A stretch of DNA of 10,793 bases from Actinomycetota bacterium (GTDB taxonomy: Bacteria; Actinomycetota; UBA4738; HRBIN12). Under the pieces are notes generated by a model that saw only the letters and a list, made by a program, of their open reading frames with translations, ran no database searches and was not told where the DNA came from. The stretch is from NCBI GenBank assembly GCA_005883885.1, contig VAYF01000084.1, forward strand, positions 1 through 10,793, in the 5' to 3' direction. Position 1 is the stretch's first letter. The number at the start of each line of letters is the position of its first letter. The position numbers and the translations under genes are program-made. Shown here one piece after another: positions 1-5,882 of this stretch.

Positions 1-1431
1 GGACGGGTCCTGGCGGACCACGTCACCTTGGGTCACGGTCGAGCTGTAGATCCGCCGGACGTCCCCGAGGGTGAGGTTGGCGGCCTGGATCGCGCGGGTG
101 GCGTCGCTCAGCGATGAGCCGGTGACGTCCGGGACGACCACCGGCGGCGGTCCCAGAGACGGCATCAGCGTCACGGTGGCGCCCCCCTTAAGCGTGGTTC
201 CGACCGCAGGATCGACGGCGAGCACGGCACCGCGCGGTGTGGTGAGCGAGAACTCGCCGTTCGCGACCCGGACGACGAAGCCGAGCGCGCCCAGCCGTGC
301 GGTGGCGTCGTCCATGTTCGCACCCACGATCTGGGGGACCGGGTGGGTGTGCGGGATGACGTAGGCCCACGCGCCGTACGCGGCCCCGGCGACCAGCGCC
401 ACGACCACGAGGGCGGCGGCCCAGCGCCGCCACCGGCGGCGCTGGGCCCGCTGCAGGCGCGGGATCGTCTCGGTGACGGTCGCGGCGGCCGCTCCGGCCG
501 CCGCGACCGTCGGCTCGACCTCCGGGAGGTCGCTGACGAGCGTGCCGAGCGATCGGGCCCGGGGGAGCGAGCCCGCGAAGGACGCGAGGTCGACCCGCAT
601 CGCGGCCGCGGACTCGGGCCGCAGCTCTCGGTTGGGGTCGGTGGCGCTCGCCACGAAGCCGTCGAGGTCGGCGCCGACCTCCGGCGCCGACCTCGACGGC
701 TTCGGCACCCGGTCCGACAGGTGCTTGTACGCGATCGCCATCGGCGTCTCGCCCGTGTACGGCAGCTCCCCGGTCAGCAGTTCGTACGCGACGATCCCGA
801 GCGAATAGAGGTCCGACCGCGGATCGGCGGGCTCGCCGCGGATCTGCTCGGGGGCGAGGTACTGGACCGTGCCGGTGACGGCACCGGCCCGCGTGTTCTT
901 CGCGTCGGCGAACGCTCGCGCGAGGCCGAGATCGGTGAGCTTCACGACGCCGTCGGTCGTGATGAGGATGTTCTCGGGCTTGAGGTCACGGTGCACGATC
1001 CCTTTGGCGTGCGCGTGCTCGAGGGCCGCGAGGGTCTGGCGGAGGATATCCGCCGCCTGCGCCGGCGCGAGCCGTCCGCCCGCATTGAGGAGCTCCCGCA
1101 CGGAGCGTCCGCGGACGTACTCCATCACCATGTAGTAGATCCCGTCGACCGCGCCCCAGTCGTACACGGCAACGATGTTCGGATGGTTGAGGGTGGCGGC
1201 GGCGCGTGCCTCGCGGCGGAACCGCTCGACGAAGCCCTGGTCGCTCGAGAGCGAGCGATGGAGCACCTTGACCGCGACCTCGCGCGCGAGGACGGCGTCG
1301 TGCGCGCGGAAGACCTCGCCCATGCCGCCGGCGGCGATCCGCTCCAGCACGTGGTAGCGGCCGTCGAGGGTCACGAGCGCCTGGCCTTGGCCGTTCGCCG
1401 AGGCCATCGGTTGTGTCATGCTCTTGGACAT
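1..1431 (-). CDS. PASTA-domain Ser/Thr protein kinase (PknB-like), 3' end outside window
   Basis: Membrane-anchored eukaryotic-type Ser/Thr kinase; 477 residues are visible and no stop is reached before the left edge. The kinase domain spans about residues 25-290: glycine loop AAGGMGEV at 33-40, ATP lysine K55, helix-C glutamate E74, catalytic HRDLKPEN at 147-154 (D149, N154), metal-binding DLG at 167-169 in place of DFG, and APE at 193-195. A basic stretch RRRWRRW precedes one transmembrane helix at about 338-357. Outside the membrane follow one PASTA repeat (about 363-424) and a second from about 430, cut by the edge. In known PknB-type kinases the PASTA repeats sense peptidoglycan fragments and the kinase controls wall growth and division. 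The start at 1431 is supported by GGGAGG just upstream. The gene is divergent from the membrane protein at 1510. Three long perfect inverted repeats lie inside its 3' half. The number of PASTA repeats and the phosphorylation targets cannot be seen. Confidence 0.95.
   Translation of the reverse strand, partial: MSKSMTQPMASANGQGQALVTLDGRYHVLERIAAGGMGEVFRAHDAVLAREVAVKVLHRSLSSDQGFVERFRREARAAATLNHPNIVAVYDWGAVDGIYYMVMEYVRGRSVRELLNAGGRLAPAQAADILRQTLAALEHAHAKGIVHRDLKPENILITTDGVVKLTDLGLARAFADAKNTRAGAVTGTVQYLAPEQIRGEPADPRSDLYSLGIVAYELLTGELPYTGETPMAIAYKHLSDRVPKPSRSAPEVGADLDGFVASATDPNRELRPESAAAMRVDLASFAGSLPRARSLGTLVSDLPEVEPTVAAAGAAAATVTETIPRLQRAQRRRWRRWAAALVVVALVAGAAYGAWAYVIPHTHPVPQIVGANMDDATARLGALGFVVRVANGEFSLTTPRGAVLAVDPAVGTTLKGGATVTLMPSLGPPPVVVPDVTGSSLSDATRAIQAANLTLGDVRRIYSSTVTQGDVVRQDPS
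418..448. repeat. 14-bp perfect inverted repeat inside the kinase gene
   Basis: Arms 418-431 and 435-448 are exact reverse complements around a 3-base loop (432-434). It encodes the basic, tryptophan-containing stretch (RAQRRRWRRWA) just before the transmembrane helix. Confidence 0.8.
475..511. repeat. 16-bp perfect inverted repeat inside the kinase gene
   Basis: Arms 475-490 and 496-511 are exact reverse complements around a 5-base loop (491-495). It encodes an alanine-rich linker (TVAAAGAAAATV) between the kinase domain and the transmembrane helix, so the low-complexity codons partly explain the symmetry. Confidence 0.8.
654..704. repeat. 22-bp perfect inverted repeat inside the kinase gene
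   Basis: Arms 654-675 and 683-704 are exact reverse complements with a 7-base spacer (676-682). The transcript could form a 22-bp GC-rich hairpin. It lies in the codons for the C-lobe of the kinase (sequence around SAPEVGADLDGF), and the reading frame through it still matches the expected kinase fold. A 12-base direct repeat starting with GGCGCCGACC (670-681 and 683-694) is nested in it. Whether it has a role is unknown. Confidence 0.85.
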
Positions 1432-1509
1432 CGGCCTCCCGTTCGGGGAAGCGCTCAAGCTGGGAGGAGCGCGTCCGGAGGCATCCTAAGGCCATGGAGG
1501 CCCGGAACC
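1432..1509. promoter_or_regulatory. divergent intergenic region of kinase and membrane protein genes
   Basis: This 78-base gap must hold the start signals of both flanking genes if neither is transcribed from further away. Visible are a minus-strand Shine-Dalgarno GGGAGG for the kinase, a plus-strand GGAGG at 1496-1500 for the membrane protein, a TAGGAT box on the minus strand at 1488-1483 that resembles a -10 element, and a small hairpin (GCGCTC 1451-1456 with GAGCGC 1467-1472). No convincing -35 element was seen, so the promoter positions are a guess. Confidence 0.35.
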
Positions 1510-2232
1510 GTGCAGCCACTGCGACCGACCGCGGATGAGGCGGCCTCCCTCCGCATCGCGCAGGAGCTCGACCGGATCGAAGCGGCGGTCCGAGCGGGCT
1601 CGACCGACCTACGGCCGCTGGGCTTCTGGCGGGTGGTCGCCGCGATCAAGCGCGACCCGGTGTTGGTGCTCGACCACGCCGACCAGGTCGGAAGGATCGA
1701 TGGGGCGGCGTTCCGCGCCCGCGTCCGGGTTCGGGTCCCGGTCTGGGTCGGGACCGTCCTGCTCGTTGCGCTGATCGCGGCGGGAGTGGTCGGCATCATC
1801 CTGGCCGCGCGATGGACGGGGACGGCGGCCGGACTCGCCCTCCTTGCGGCGGCGGTCGCCTGGTCGATCGGGGTGCACTCGCCGACCCACCTGGTCTTCG
1901 GATGGTTCGCGGGGATCCGCTTCACCGACTCCTTCCTCGGAGGACCGCCACCGCCCCGGCCGGGTCTGAAGACGGACTACGCCACCTACCTCCGCGCCGA
2001 GCCCTCGATGCGAGCTTGGTTCCACGCGTCAGGCGCGATCGCCACGAAGATCGCGCCCTTCGTTGCCGTCGCGCTCGCTCCTGCGACCAACGCGCCGGCG
2101 TGGGCGGTGCTCGCGGCCGCTGCGATCGGTGTCCTGCAGATCGTCACCGATGCGCTCTTCTCGACGAAGAGCAGCGACTGGAAGAAGTTCCGTCGCGAGC
2201 GCGCCGTGGCGAGATACCTCCGCCACCGCTGA
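1510..2232 (+). CDS. multi-pass membrane protein of unknown function
   Basis: A 240-residue protein I do not recognise. The N-terminal 75 residues are soluble and mostly helical (ADEAASLRIAQELDRIEAAV, then RPLGFWRVVAAIKRDP). Hydrophobic segments follow at about 78-100, 105-122 and, after a loop, about 176-196 and 197-216. The protein ends in a strongly basic tail (KKFRRERAVARYLRHR), which should lie in the cytoplasm. A short motif HSPTH (123-127) followed by FGWFAGIRFTDSF sits at the end of the second segment and looks conserved rather than random. The GTG start at 1510 is chosen because GGAGG lies nine bases upstream and because the frame further upstream is only the antisense of the kinase gene. 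The gene is divergent from the kinase and ends shortly before the promoter region of the thiamine operon; it shows no functional link to either. Confidence 0.75.
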   Translation: MQPLRPTADEAASLRIAQELDRIEAAVRAGSTDLRPLGFWRVVAAIKRDPVLVLDHADQVGRIDGAAFRARVRVRVPVWVGTVLLVALIAAGVVGIILAARWTGTAAGLALLAAAVAWSIGVHSPTHLVFGWFAGIRFTDSFLGGPPPPRPGLKTDYATYLRAEPSMRAWFHASGAIATKIAPFVAVALAPATNAPAWAVLAAAAIGVLQIVTDALFSTKSSDWKKFRRERAVARYLRHR

Positions 2233-2245
2233 CGTCGGTCCCCGG

Positions 2246-2251
2246 TATCCT
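2246..2251 (+). promoter_or_regulatory. possible -10 element for the thiE operon
   Basis: TATCCT resembles a sigma-70 -10 box, and a start 6-8 bases downstream would put the first transcribed base just before the riboswitch. No good -35 hexamer is seen at the usual distance (2222-2228 reads GCCACCG), so this is a weak call made mainly from position. Confidence 0.3.
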
Positions 2252-2258
2252 TCGGGGC

Positions 2259-2356
2259 GACGGACCGGGGAGCCCGGGCGATGACCGGGCTGAGAGGTGG
2301 GCACGGGCGCCCACGACCCGCAGAACCTGACCCGGATCATGCCGGCGGAGGGAGGA
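2259..2356 (+). ncRNA. TPP (thiamine pyrophosphate) riboswitch, THI element
   Basis: All hallmark blocks of the TPP aptamer are present in order: GGGGAGC at 2267-2273, a stem of AGCCCGG with CCGGGCT closing into CTGAGAGG (the conserved CUGAGA), a variable stem GTGGGC/GCCCAC (2297-2313), then ACCCGCAGAACCTGA, GGATCATGCCGGCG and the terminal AGGGA near 2349-2353. The 3' end of the aptamer overlaps the thiE ribosome binding site (AGGGAGG 2349-2355, ATG at 2359). Ligand binding should therefore hide the Shine-Dalgarno sequence and block translation, as in the E. coli thiM type. No U-tract terminator is visible. Expected effect: high TPP turns down thiE and coupled downstream genes. Confidence 0.94.
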
Positions 2357-2358
2357 CG

Positions 2359-3000
2359 ATGGCGGTACTCGACCCCCGAGCGCTCCGCGTCTACGTGCTC
2401 ACGTCCTCGAGGTTCGCCGGCAGGTCGCACCGCGACGTCGCGATGGCCGCCCTCGAGGGCGGCGCCGGCGCGGTGCAGCTCCGCGCGCCCGAACTCGCCG
2501 ACGGCGAGCAGCTCGCGATCGCATCCGAGCTGGCGCGGGCATGTGCCGACGCCGGCGTCCTGTTCGTGATCAACGATCGTCCCGAGATCGCCGCGATGGT
2601 GGGCGCCGGTGCCCACGTCGGGCGCGAGGACGACCCGTCCGCGGCGCGTCTCGCCCTCGGGCCGGACCACGTCCTCGGGATGAGCGTCGAGGACACGACG
2701 CAGGCCCGCGACGCCGAAGAGCTGGGGGCGGATTACCTCGGGGTCACCGTGTGGGCAACCCCGACCAAACGGGAAGCGACGCCCGGCGGGCTCGCCCGGG
2801 TCCGAGCGATCGCCGGTCGGAGCCCGCTCCCGGTGGTGGGGATCGGCGGGATCGACGCCACCAACGCGCCGTCGGTCGTCGATGCCGGAGCCGCCGGCGT
2901 GGCGGTGATCTCGGCGGTCGCGGCCGCTGCCGACCCGATCGCGGCGACGCGGGAGCTCGTCCGCGTCGTCGACAGCGCGCTCGACCGACGAGGAGGCTGA
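2359..3000 (+). CDS. thiE: thiamine-phosphate synthase (thiamin-phosphate pyrophosphorylase)
   Basis: A 213-residue TIM-barrel enzyme that joins HMP pyrophosphate and thiazole phosphate to give thiamine monophosphate in the cytoplasm. Family signatures: VQLR at 39-42, INDR at 71-74, AHVGREDD at 85-92, GMSVED at 107-112, ADYLGVTVWATPTK at 124-137, VVGIGGI at 159-165 and VAVISA at 181-186. The pyrophosphate and metal ligands known from the B. subtilis enzyme appear kept (N72, D73, the D91/D92 pair, S109, T134, T136, K137). The lysine of the usual QxREK motif is replaced: here it reads QLRAPE, with proline at 44. The start at 2359 is chosen because an in-frame ATG at 2281 lies inside the riboswitch. 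AGGGAGG precedes the chosen start. It is translated first in the operon and ends one base before the next gene. Confidence 0.93.
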   Translation: MAVLDPRALRVYVLTSSRFAGRSHRDVAMAALEGGAGAVQLRAPELADGEQLAIASELARACADAGVLFVINDRPEIAAMVGAGAHVGREDDPSAARLALGPDHVLGMSVEDTTQARDAEELGADYLGVTVWATPTKREATPGGLARVRAIAGRSPLPVVGIGGIDATNAPSVVDAGAAGVAVISAVAAAADPIAATRELVRVVDSALDRRGG

Positions 3001-3001
3001 T

Positions 3002-4066
3002 ATGTCCCAGCAGGTGACCGGGAAGGCCACGCCGGAGCTCTTCGAACGGGTCATCCTCCGGCGCCTGGGGGCGCCGGACGCCGACGTGCTGACCCCGCCG
3101 AAGCACGGCGTCGACGTCGGGGTGGTCCGGGTCGCCGACGGGGTGGCGATGGCGCTCACCACCGACCCGGTCTTCGTCGTCCCGACGTACGGCTGGGAGC
3201 GAGCCGCCTGGTTCGCGGTCCACATCCTCGCGTCGGATGCCGCGACCTCCGGTCTGCCCCTCCGATGGATGGCGGTGGATCTCAACCTCCCGCCGGAGCT
3301 CGACGACGAGGGGCTGACCCAGCTCTGGGACGCGTTCCATCGCGCGTGCGAGGCGCTCGGGATCTCGATCGTGACCGGGCATACCGCGCGCTATGACGGC
3401 TGCGCCTGGCCGATGGTCGGCGGCGCGACGTGCATCGCGCTCGGTCCCGCCGATGCCTACGTCACCCCGGAGATGGCCCGACCGGGCGATGCCATCGTCG
3501 TGACGAAGGGCGCGGCGATCGAGGCGACGGCGTTGTTCGCCGCCACGTTCCCGGAGCGCCTCGCCGAGGGGGTGGGCGCCGACGTCGTGGAGGCGGCCGA
3601 CGCGCTGTTCGAGCAGATGTCGGTCGTTCCGGAGGCCGAGATCGCGCGCGCCTTCGGGGTCCGGGACGCGGGGGTGACGGCGATGCACGACGCGACCGAG
3701 GGCGGCGTGCTCGGCGGCCTCCTGGAGGTCGCCGTCGCTTCGGGCAACGGGATGCGGATCGAGCTGGACGCGATCCCGATCCGTCCGGAGGTCCGGGCGG
3801 TCTGCGAGCACGTCGGCATGGACCCCTACCACGCGATCAGCGAGGGGACGCTGATCGCGACGGTCGTCGCCGACCGCGCCGATGCCTACCTCCGCGCACT
3901 CGCCGACCGGGGGATCGCCGCGGCGGTCGTCGGCGAGGTCCTGCCCCCGGGCTCGGGTCGCACGCTCGTCCGGGCAGGGGTGGCGGAGGCGCTCGAACAT
4001 CCCGGTCTCGACCCATTCTGGGGTGCGTTCGGGTCGTGGGCGGCTGCGGCGGCTGCCGGCGCGTGA
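3002..4066 (+). CDS. AIR synthase-related (PurM/HypE/ThiL superfamily) protein, candidate thiamine-phosphate kinase
   Basis: A 354-residue member of the PurM-like ATP-binding superfamily, which includes AIR synthase, HypE, SelD and ThiL. Visible signatures: TTD at 53-55, ASD at 77-79 (compare SD.aAMG in ThiL), IVTGHT at 123-128 where HypE has GDTK and ThiL has GGD, ARPGDAIVVTKG at 159-170, MHDATEGG at 228-235, and SEGTL at 280-284. It lacks the C-terminal PRIC cysteine tail of HypE and ends in an alanine-rich stretch, so it is not a hydrogenase maturation factor. AGGAGG at 2991-2996 and a one-base gap to thiE show translation coupling under the TPP riboswitch. The context suggests phosphorylation of thiamine monophosphate to TPP in place of classical ThiL. 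The fold is fairly certain; the substrate is inferred from context only. Confidence 0.82.
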   Translation: MSQQVTGKATPELFERVILRRLGAPDADVLTPPKHGVDVGVVRVADGVAMALTTDPVFVVPTYGWERAAWFAVHILASDAATSGLPLRWMAVDLNLPPELDDEGLTQLWDAFHRACEALGISIVTGHTARYDGCAWPMVGGATCIALGPADAYVTPEMARPGDAIVVTKGAAIEATALFAATFPERLAEGVGADVVEAADALFEQMSVVPEAEIARAFGVRDAGVTAMHDATEGGVLGGLLEVAVASGNGMRIELDAIPIRPEVRAVCEHVGMDPYHAISEGTLIATVVADRADAYLRALADRGIAAAVVGEVLPPGSGRTLVRAGVAEALEHPGLDPFWGAFGSWAAAAAAGA

Positions 4067-4092
4067 GCCGGGTCGCGCCGAAGTCGGCCCGG

Positions 4093-4098
4093 TAGCGT
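4093..4098 (+). promoter_or_regulatory. possible -10 element for leaderless pfkB-type transcript
   Basis: TAGCGT lies nine bases before the ATG at 4108, the layout often seen for leaderless actinobacterial mRNAs. No Shine-Dalgarno sequence precedes this ATG, which fits a leaderless start. A -35 element was not found (4070-4075 reads GGGTCG). If real, the kinase/glycosidase pair could be expressed apart from the thiamine genes. Confidence 0.25.
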
Positions 4099-4107
4099 GT
4101 TCAGCGC

Positions 4108-4974
4108 ATGGATCTCGTCTGCGTCGGCGACGTGATGCTGGATGTGCACGTTGTCTCCGGCGCGCTCGCGCGCGGCGGCGACGTGCACGGCCGGGTCGCG
4201 ATCCGCCCGGGCGGGACCTCGGCGAACGCTGCCGTGTGGGCCGCCTGGGCCGGCGCCTCCGCGGCCGTGATCGCGGCCGTCGGGGACGATCTGGCGGGAG
4301 CCCTCTGCGTCGGAGCGGTCGCGGACCACGGTGTTGACGTCGGGGGCGTGGTCCGGCGCTCGTCGCCGACCGGCGTGATGGTCGTGATGACCGAGGACGG
4401 CGAGCGTTCGATGGTCGCCGACCGCGGCGCGAACGCCCAGCTGGGGACGGCCGACGTCGAGGGGATCGAAGCGCGCGCCGTCCTCGTCTCCGGCTACCTC
4501 CTCCTGCAGGAGCCCGGGCACGACGTGGCGGTCGCCGCCATCGGAGGGGTGCGCACGCCGTTGCTGGCGGTCGAGGCGGCGTCGTGGCCGCTCCTCGAGA
4601 CGTTCGGCGTGGAGCGGTTCTTCGAGGGGACGGCGGCGTGCGACGTGGTGCTCGCGAACGAGCGCGAGGCCCGGGTCCTGACGGGGGCCGACGGAGACGA
4701 CGCCGCTCGGGTGCTCGGTGCGCGGTACCGCTTCGCCGCGGTCAAGCGCGCGGCCAACGGAGCCACGCTGATCGCGGATGGCCGCCTCGTGGCGGCCGAC
4801 CGCGAGGTGATCGAGGAGGTCGAGCCGACTGGCGCGGGCGACGCGTTCGACGGGGTCCTGCTGTCTTCGCTCGCGCGGGGGCGAGCGCCCGAGGAGGCGC
4901 TCGCCCTCGCCTGCCACGCGGGCGCGCTCGTGGCCGCGAGCCATTCGACCTGGCCGGAGGAGACCGGCGCGTGA
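4108..4974 (+). CDS. PfkB-family carbohydrate/nucleoside kinase, probable pseudouridine kinase
   Basis: A 288-residue ribokinase-type (PfkB) kinase. The N-terminal strand VCVGDVMLDVHV opens the fold; the first signature is at 34-41 (PGGTSANA, with G35, G36 and N40 near the sugar). LANEREA at 182-188 matches the family's NE.E motif near the metal and phosphate. AVKRAANGA at 211-219 corresponds to the VT.G..G segment. The second signature EPTGAGDAFDG at 239-249 carries the anion hole and the catalytic base D245. The stop codon overlaps the GTG start of psuG in GTGA, so the two are translationally coupled; this points to phosphorylation of pseudouridine to pseudouridine 5'-phosphate (PsuK role). 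The TPP operon context leaves another substrate, such as a thiamine precursor, possible. The start has no clear ribosome binding site. Confidence 0.85.
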   Translation: MDLVCVGDVMLDVHVVSGALARGGDVHGRVAIRPGGTSANAAVWAAWAGASAAVIAAVGDDLAGALCVGAVADHGVDVGGVVRRSSPTGVMVVMTEDGERSMVADRGANAQLGTADVEGIEARAVLVSGYLLLQEPGHDVAVAAIGGVRTPLLAVEAASWPLLETFGVERFFEGTAACDVVLANEREARVLTGADGDDAARVLGARYRFAAVKRAANGATLIADGRLVAADREVIEEVEPTGAGDAFDGVLLSSLARGRAPEEALALACHAGALVAASHSTWPEETGA

Positions 4975-5882
4975 CGTTCCTCCTGTCCGACGAGGTCGCG
5001 ATGGCCATCGCCGCCGGGCGTGCCGTCGTCGGGTTGGAGACGAGCGTGATCGGTCAGGGCCTCCCGTTCCCGCGGAACCTCGAGTGCGTCGAGCGGATGG
5101 AGGCCGCGATCCGCGGCACCGGGGCGACCCCCGGCTGGGTCGGCCTGGTCGACGGCGCCGTCCGGGTCGGGCTCGAGCGAGCCGAGCTGGCCCGTTTCGC
5201 CGAGCCGGGTGCGGCGGTCAAGGTGGCCCGGCGCGACGTCCCGGTCGCGGTGGCATCGGGCTCACTCGGCGCGACGACGGTGAGCGCGACGATCTGGGCG
5301 GCGCACCGGGCCGGGATCGGCGTGGCCGTGACCGGGGGGATCGGCGGTGTCCACCCGGGTCCGCGGCGGGACGCTTCCGCCGACCTGCTGGAGCTCGGCC
5401 GAACCCCGATCGTCCTGATCGCGAGTGGCCCGAAGTCGATCGTGGATCCCGCGGCGACCGCCGAGAGGCTCGAGGAGCTCGGGGTGGCCCTCGTCGGCTA
5501 CGGCGTCGACAGGCTTCCGTTCTTCCTCGCGCGGGAGGCGCCGGTCGAGCTGGAGCATCGGGTCGAGACGCCGGAAGGAGCCGCGGCGATCGCCCGAGCA
5601 CACCGCGCGCTGGGCGCCCAAGCCGCGATCGTGCTGTGCAACCCGATCGCACCCGAGCACGCGTTGGATCCTGATGTGCTGAGGGCCGCCACCGCGCGCG
5701 CCGAAGCCCGGATGGAGGAGGCGGGGGTGGCCGGCAAGGCGGTCACGCCGTTCCTGCTCCGGGCGCTCGCCGAGGAGACGGACGGAAGCTCGTTGGAGGC
5801 GAACCTGGTCCTGCTCGAGGACAACGCCCGCCTGGCTGCCGAGGTCGCGCTGGCGATCAGCGCAGCCACGTCTGGACGATGA
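4971..5882 (+). CDS. psuG: pseudouridine-5'-phosphate glycosidase
   Basis: A 303-residue C-C bond glycosidase that splits pseudouridine 5'-phosphate reversibly into uracil and ribose 5-phosphate. It matches the E. coli PsuG pattern along its whole length: VGLETSVIGQGLPFPRN at 20-36, KVARRDVP at 84-91, GATTVSAT at 100-107, VTGGIGGVH at 120-128, ASADLLEL at 135-142, SGPKSIVD at 152-159, VGYGVDRLPFF at 175-185, NPI at 224-226, and SLEANL near 274-279. The catalytic residues of E. coli PsuG (E31, K93, D149, Schiff-base K166, N289) map by spacing to E23, K84, D138, K155 and N278. The GTG start overlaps the upstream stop by four bases and has GGAGGAG eight bases upstream (4956-4962). The 3' end overlaps the convergent glycosyltransferase gene by 26 bases. 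With the PfkB kinase it forms a likely pseudouridine salvage pair. Confidence 0.95.
   Translation: MTFLLSDEVAMAIAAGRAVVGLETSVIGQGLPFPRNLECVERMEAAIRGTGATPGWVGLVDGAVRVGLERAELARFAEPGAAVKVARRDVPVAVASGSLGATTVSATIWAAHRAGIGVAVTGGIGGVHPGPRRDASADLLELGRTPIVLIASGPKSIVDPAATAERLEELGVALVGYGVDRLPFFLAREAPVELEHRVETPEGAAAIARAHRALGAQAAIVLCNPIAPEHALDPDVLRAATARAEARMEEAGVAGKAVTPFLLRALAEETDGSSLEANLVLLEDNARLAAEVALAISAATSGR

Noticed and set aside
343..1509. Long plus-strand open frame in continuation with the membrane protein gene at 1510
   Set aside because: It is the antisense of the kinase gene, which has clear catalytic motifs; its translation is low-complexity Arg/Gly/Asp. The real gene starts at GTG 1510 with its own ribosome binding site.
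2281..2358. In-frame ATG at 2281 as the start of thiE
   Set aside because: This codon lies within the conserved core of the TPP aptamer, and ThiE similarity begins only after 2359.
3002..4066. Calling the PurM-like gene hypE (hydrogenase maturation)
   Set aside because: The essential C-terminal PRIC-type cysteine is missing and there are no hydrogenase genes; the operon is for thiamine.
2029..4944. Long minus-strand open frames opposite thiE, the PurM-like gene and the PfkB gene
   Set aside because: They are mirror frames of high-GC coding sequence, without known motifs and with skewed Arg/Asp/Gly composition. The plus-strand products are conserved families.
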